Assembly: GCA_036274635.1 (NCBI GenBank)
Contig: DASUFI010000127.1
Coordinates: forward strand, 1-23,591
From: DASUFI01 sp036274635
GTDB taxonomy: Bacteria > Planctomycetota > B15-G4
DNA length: 23,591 nucleotides
Direction: 5' to 3'
Below are positions 21,452-23,591 of the stretch, one piece after another (the first letter of the stretch is position 1; each line of letters starts with the position of its first letter). The notes beneath the pieces were generated by a model. It made no database searches, was not told the DNA's origin, and saw nothing but the letters and a program-made list of their open reading frames with translations. The position numbers and the translations under genes are program-made.

Positions 21452-22225
21452 GTGAAGGCCAAGACGTACGAGGCGGAGCTGCGCAAGCTGCAGGCCCGGC
21501 TGTGCCAGCTGCAGGAGTGGGTCAAGCACAAGGGGCTGCGCGTCATCGTCGTCTTCGAGGGGCGCGACGCGGCGGGCAAGGGCGGCACCATCCGCGCCCT
21601 CACCGAGCGCGTCAGCCCGCGCGTCTTCCGCGTCGTCGCGCTGCCCGCGCCGTCCGACCGCGAGAAGTCGCAGATGTACATGCAGCGCTACATGCAGCAC
21701 TTCCCGGCCGCGGGCGAGATCGTGATCTTCGACCGCAGCTGGTACAACCGCGCCGGCGTCGAGAAGGTCATGGGCTTCACCACCGACGACCAGTACGAGC
21801 GCTTCCTCGAGCTGTGCCCTGAAATCGAACGCTACGTCGTCGACGGCGGCATCCAGCTGCTGAAGTACTGGCTCGAGGTCGGCGACGCGGAGCAGAAGCG
21901 CCGGTTCGAGGCGCGCATCGCCGACCCGCTGCGCCAGTGGAAGCTCTCGCCCATGGACCTGCCCTCGCGCAGCAAGTGGTACGAGTACTCGCGCGCGCGC
22001 GACCGCATGCTGAAGGCCACCGACACCAAGTTCGCGCCTTGGCACATCCTCATGTCCGACGACAAGCGGCGCGCGCGCCTCAACCTCATCGCCCACCTGC
22101 TCAAGCAGATCCCGCACAAGAAGCTGCCGGCGCACAAGGTGAAGCTGCCGAGGCGCTCGAACAAGGGCGCCTACGACGACCTCGCACCGCTCAAGGGCCG
22201 GCGCTTCGTGCCGCAGAAATACTGA
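21452..22225 (+). CDS. ppk2: Polyphosphate kinase 2 (class I-like PPK2)
   Basis: The 257-residue protein is a single-domain PPK2. Walker A is GRDAAGKGG (37-45), Walker B is VIFDRSWYNR (91-100), and the lid element QWKLSPMDL lies at 162-170. GIQLLKYWLEV, RARLNLIAHLLKQIP and a closing PLKGRRFVPQKY are as in class I enzymes (single-domain, polyP-driven phosphorylation of nucleoside diphosphates such as ADP or GDP). Length and ending agree with class I rather than fused class II forms; preference for NDP over NMP is inferred. GTG at 21452 is chosen because CGGAGGA lies at normal distance and homology starts directly with AKTYEAELRKLQ. A perfect 10-bp hairpin follows the stop, so it seems to end its transcript. 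The product links polyphosphate reserves to nucleotide supply. Confidence 0.93.
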   Translation: MKAKTYEAELRKLQARLCQLQEWVKHKGLRVIVVFEGRDAAGKGGTIRALTERVSPRVFRVVALPAPSDREKSQMYMQRYMQHFPAAGEIVIFDRSWYNRAGVEKVMGFTTDDQYERFLELCPEIERYVVDGGIQLLKYWLEVGDAEQKRRFEARIADPLRQWKLSPMDLPSRSKWYEYSRARDRMLKATDTKFAPWHILMSDDKRRARLNLIAHLLKQIPHKKLPAHKVKLPRRSNKGAYDDLAPLKGRRFVPQKY

Positions 22226-22230
22226 TCGGT

Positions 22231-22256
22231 CGCCCCGCGGGACGCGCCGCGGGGCG
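22231..22256 (+). terminator. Perfect 10-bp GC stem-loop after ppk2
   Basis: CGCCCCGCGG (22231-22240) pairs perfectly with CCGCGGGGCG (22247-22256) over a six-base loop, six bases beyond the ppk2 stop. This is the strongest hairpin seen in the window. It lacks a T-run, so it is either a Rho-independent terminator of the GC-only type, a 3' end stabiliser or both. Confidence 0.55.
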
Positions 22257-22270
22257 GGCCGCCGGCGCCC

Positions 22271-22299
22271 TTGCACCCGTGGACGGGGGGATGTAGAAG
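22271..22299 (+). promoter_or_regulatory. Sigma70-like promoter of the SYLF lipoprotein gene
   Basis: TTGCAC (22271-22276) and TAGAAG (22294-22299) are exactly 17 bases apart, 40 bases before the ATG at 22340 and just after the ppk2 hairpin. Confidence 0.5.
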
Positions 22300-22339
22300 G
22301 CACGCGACCTCCCGCTCCAACCCTTCGGGAACCAGGGCC

Positions 22340-22900
22340 ATGCGCACTCCACTCCTGCCCTTCGTCGTCGGTCTCGCGCTCCTCGCCGGCTGCGCCTCGC
22401 CCGAGGGCGAGACGGTGGCCGAGAAGACGGCCTACACCCTCATGGTCCGCGACGAGGCGCTCAAGCAGCTCTACGAGCGCAGCCCGGAGGCCAAGGACAG
22501 GATCGCCACCGCGCCCGGCTACGTCTTCCTGAGCGGCTTCGCCATCCACCCCGGCTTCCTCACCTTCGCCAACGCCTACGGCGTGGTCCAGGACAACGCC
22601 AGCGGCAAGCTGGTCTACGTCCGCATGACGCGCTTCGGCATCGGGCCCGGCATCGCGGTGAAGGGCTACTACATGGTGGCCACGCTGAGCACTCCCGAGG
22701 TCGTCGCGGCCGTCGAGCAGGGCAAGTGGCAGAGCGGAGCGTTCGCCGAGGCCAGCTTCCGCTTCGGGGACACGGGCGGCTCGGCCGCCGGGGAGACCTT
22801 CAGCAGCGCGAATGAATCCTGGCTGTGGACGCACACGGGCGTCGCCCTCGAGGTCGCCGCGGGCTTCGGCAAGGTCTATCCCGAGGACGACCTGAACTGA
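22340..22900 (+). CDS. SYLF/YSC84-like lipoprotein
   Basis: The 186-residue protein has a clear lipoprotein signal (MRTPLLPFVVGLALLAGCAS, cysteine 18, alanine at +2). The mature region resembles the lipid-binding SYLF/YSC84-related family: an opening helix with MVRDEALKQLYERSPEAKDRIATAPGYVFLSGFA, a central glycine-rich YVRMTRFGIGPGIAVKGYYMV, a FGDTGGSA-rich turn, a TGVALEVAAGFGKVYPEDDLN end. The terminal K-x-Y-x-D/E-DDLN tail is a feature I associate with these lipoproteins. SYLF proteins bind phosphoinositides in eukaryotes; bacterial members are envelope proteins of uncertain function. ATG 22340 is chosen because the signal peptide begins there. It has its own promoter-like sequence and runs into the MscS-type gene eight bases downstream, so the two are probably co-transcribed. 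Confidence 0.75.
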   Translation: MRTPLLPFVVGLALLAGCASPEGETVAEKTAYTLMVRDEALKQLYERSPEAKDRIATAPGYVFLSGFAIHPGFLTFANAYGVVQDNASGKLVYVRMTRFGIGPGIAVKGYYMVATLSTPEVVAAVEQGKWQSGAFAEASFRFGDTGGSAAGETFSSANESWLWTHTGVALEVAAGFGKVYPEDDLN

Positions 22901-22908
22901 CCCGGTTC

Positions 22909-23591
22909 GTGCACTCGTCCGGGCGGGCGTGGCTGCTCCGCGCCGCGCTGCTGATCGCCGGGCTGCTGGCGGCGGCCCGGGTGCCGGCGCAGGACGCCGC
23001 CGCGCCGGGCCACGGCGCGGCCGAGCTCCCGCGGAGCTTCGACGAGATCCAGGATCTCATCGAGGACGACGCCCGCGCCGAGCCGGTGGCGTTCACCTAC
23101 GAGAACCGGGAGATCGTCCCGCTGCGCGCGCGCATCTTCGGGCGCACGCCAGTCGAGCGCGCCGAGAGCGCGCGCGCGATCCTCGACTCGCTGGTCGAGA
23201 GGCACACGATCTCGCCGGTGACGCTCAAGCGCATCCATGGGGGGAGCCTGCTGTTCGTGGCGGGCGCGGGCGTGCTGGGTCTGGCCGATGGCGACGTGGC
23301 CGGCGGCACCGCCGAGACCGTCGACGCCAGCTTCGAGCAGGCCCGGGCCAACCTGGAGCGCGCCCTGCACGAGGCGCTCGAGCGGCGCTCGCCCGACCAG
23401 ATGCTGTGGGCGCTGCTGCGGGCGGCCATCGCGACGGCGCTGCTGGCGATCCTGGTGAAGGGGCTGCTCATCCTGTCGGCCGCCCTGCTCCGCCGCCAGA
23501 AGGCGGATGAGGCGGCGGCCGCGTCGCGCCTGCGCGAGCCGGTGGTGGACGTCACCAGCTACGGCGTGCGCTCGGTGAGCACCCTGCTCAT
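22909..23591 (+). CDS. MscS-family mechanosensitive channel, N-terminal part (truncated by window)
   Basis: The frame is open from GTG at 22909 to the window end (227 codons plus two bases). It opens with a signal-like hydrophobic segment (AWLLRAALLIAGLLAAARVPAQD). A periplasmic region follows (AFTYENREIVPLRARIFGRTPVERAESARAIL to ALHEALERRSPDQML). It has the F/Y-x-NR-x-I-x-x-LRA-x-x-x-G-x-(T/S)P-x-x-RA layout that precedes the channel domain in larger MscS proteins. A transmembrane helix begins near LLRAAIATALLAILVKGLLIL. The pore-lining and beta domains lie beyond the window, so the assignment rests on the N-terminal pattern only. GTG is the only plausible start downstream of the SYLF gene, eight bases away, with no strong ribosome site. 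Such channels release osmolytes under membrane tension. Confidence 0.65.
   Translation, partial: MHSSGRAWLLRAALLIAGLLAAARVPAQDAAAPGHGAAELPRSFDEIQDLIEDDARAEPVAFTYENREIVPLRARIFGRTPVERAESARAILDSLVERHTISPVTLKRIHGGSLLFVAGAGVLGLADGDVAGGTAETVDASFEQARANLERALHEALERRSPDQMLWALLRAAIATALLAILVKGLLILSAALLRRQKADEAAAASRLREPVVDVTSYGVRSVSTLL

Noticed and set aside
1..23591. tRNA, rRNA, CRISPR repeats, insertion sequences, integrase or phage genes
   Set aside because: Looked for and not seen; no terminal inverted repeats, direct-repeat arrays or transposase motifs were recognised.

Overview
This is a very GC-rich window (roughly 70 % by eye) from a Gram-negative-type bacterium with an outer membrane. At least six products carry lipobox signal peptides, and a complete tripartite RND efflux system with an outer-membrane lipoprotein channel is present. 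The extreme GC3 bias leaves long open frames on the antisense strand of nearly every gene; these were discarded. The content (secreted propeller/Ig-like proteins, DUF3313, DUF4136 and DUF4105 families, an Asp-box propeller beside a MoaD-like protein) would suit a high-GC planctomycete, myxobacterium-like or similar environmental lineage. No marker gene fixes the phylum. No rRNA, tRNA, CRISPR array, transposase or phage gene was seen, so this looks like ordinary chromosome rich in cell-envelope genes.

Layout. 1-1628 (minus): a two-gene, ATGA-overlapped unit with an unrecognised soluble protein followed by a membrane protein that joins an isoprenylcysteine-methyltransferase-like half to a PAP2-like half (cut by the window edge). 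1729-3975 (plus): a HutD/Ves cupin and an acyl-CoA (probably propionyl-CoA) carboxylase carboxyltransferase subunit. 4003-4833 (minus): an orphan GHKL ATP-binding protein. 4976-9199 (plus): a small two-helix membrane protein, a MoaD-like protein tightly coupled to an Asp-box beta-propeller, a DUF3313 lipoprotein, and a secreted propeller-like plus Ig-like protein. 9389-9913 (minus): a DUF4136 lipoprotein, divergent from a 774-residue secreted protein (10088-12412) with three tandem modules, a cysteine/tyrosine-rich patch and a glycine-rich tail. 12419-15384 (minus): a lipoprotein alpha/beta hydrolase overlapping a DUF4105 membrane protein. 15576-21384 (plus): RND efflux adaptor, pump and outer-membrane channel in one compact operon. 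21452-23591 (plus): a class I-like PPK2, a SYLF/YSC84-like lipoprotein and the start of an MscS-type channel.

How it fits together. Most genes concern the envelope: lipid or membrane modification, lipoproteins, surface protein, drug efflux and osmotic channel. Two translationally coupled pairs (MoaD-like/propeller and lipase-lipoprotein/DUF4105) and the overlapping methyltransferase-PAP2 unit are the best candidates for poorly described functional units. Regulatory DNA shows recurring TA-rich -10-like hexamers just upstream of start codons, some close enough to suggest leaderless mRNAs. Strong GC hairpins without a T-run follow several stop codons. All functional statements come from reading motifs by eye; no database search was possible.
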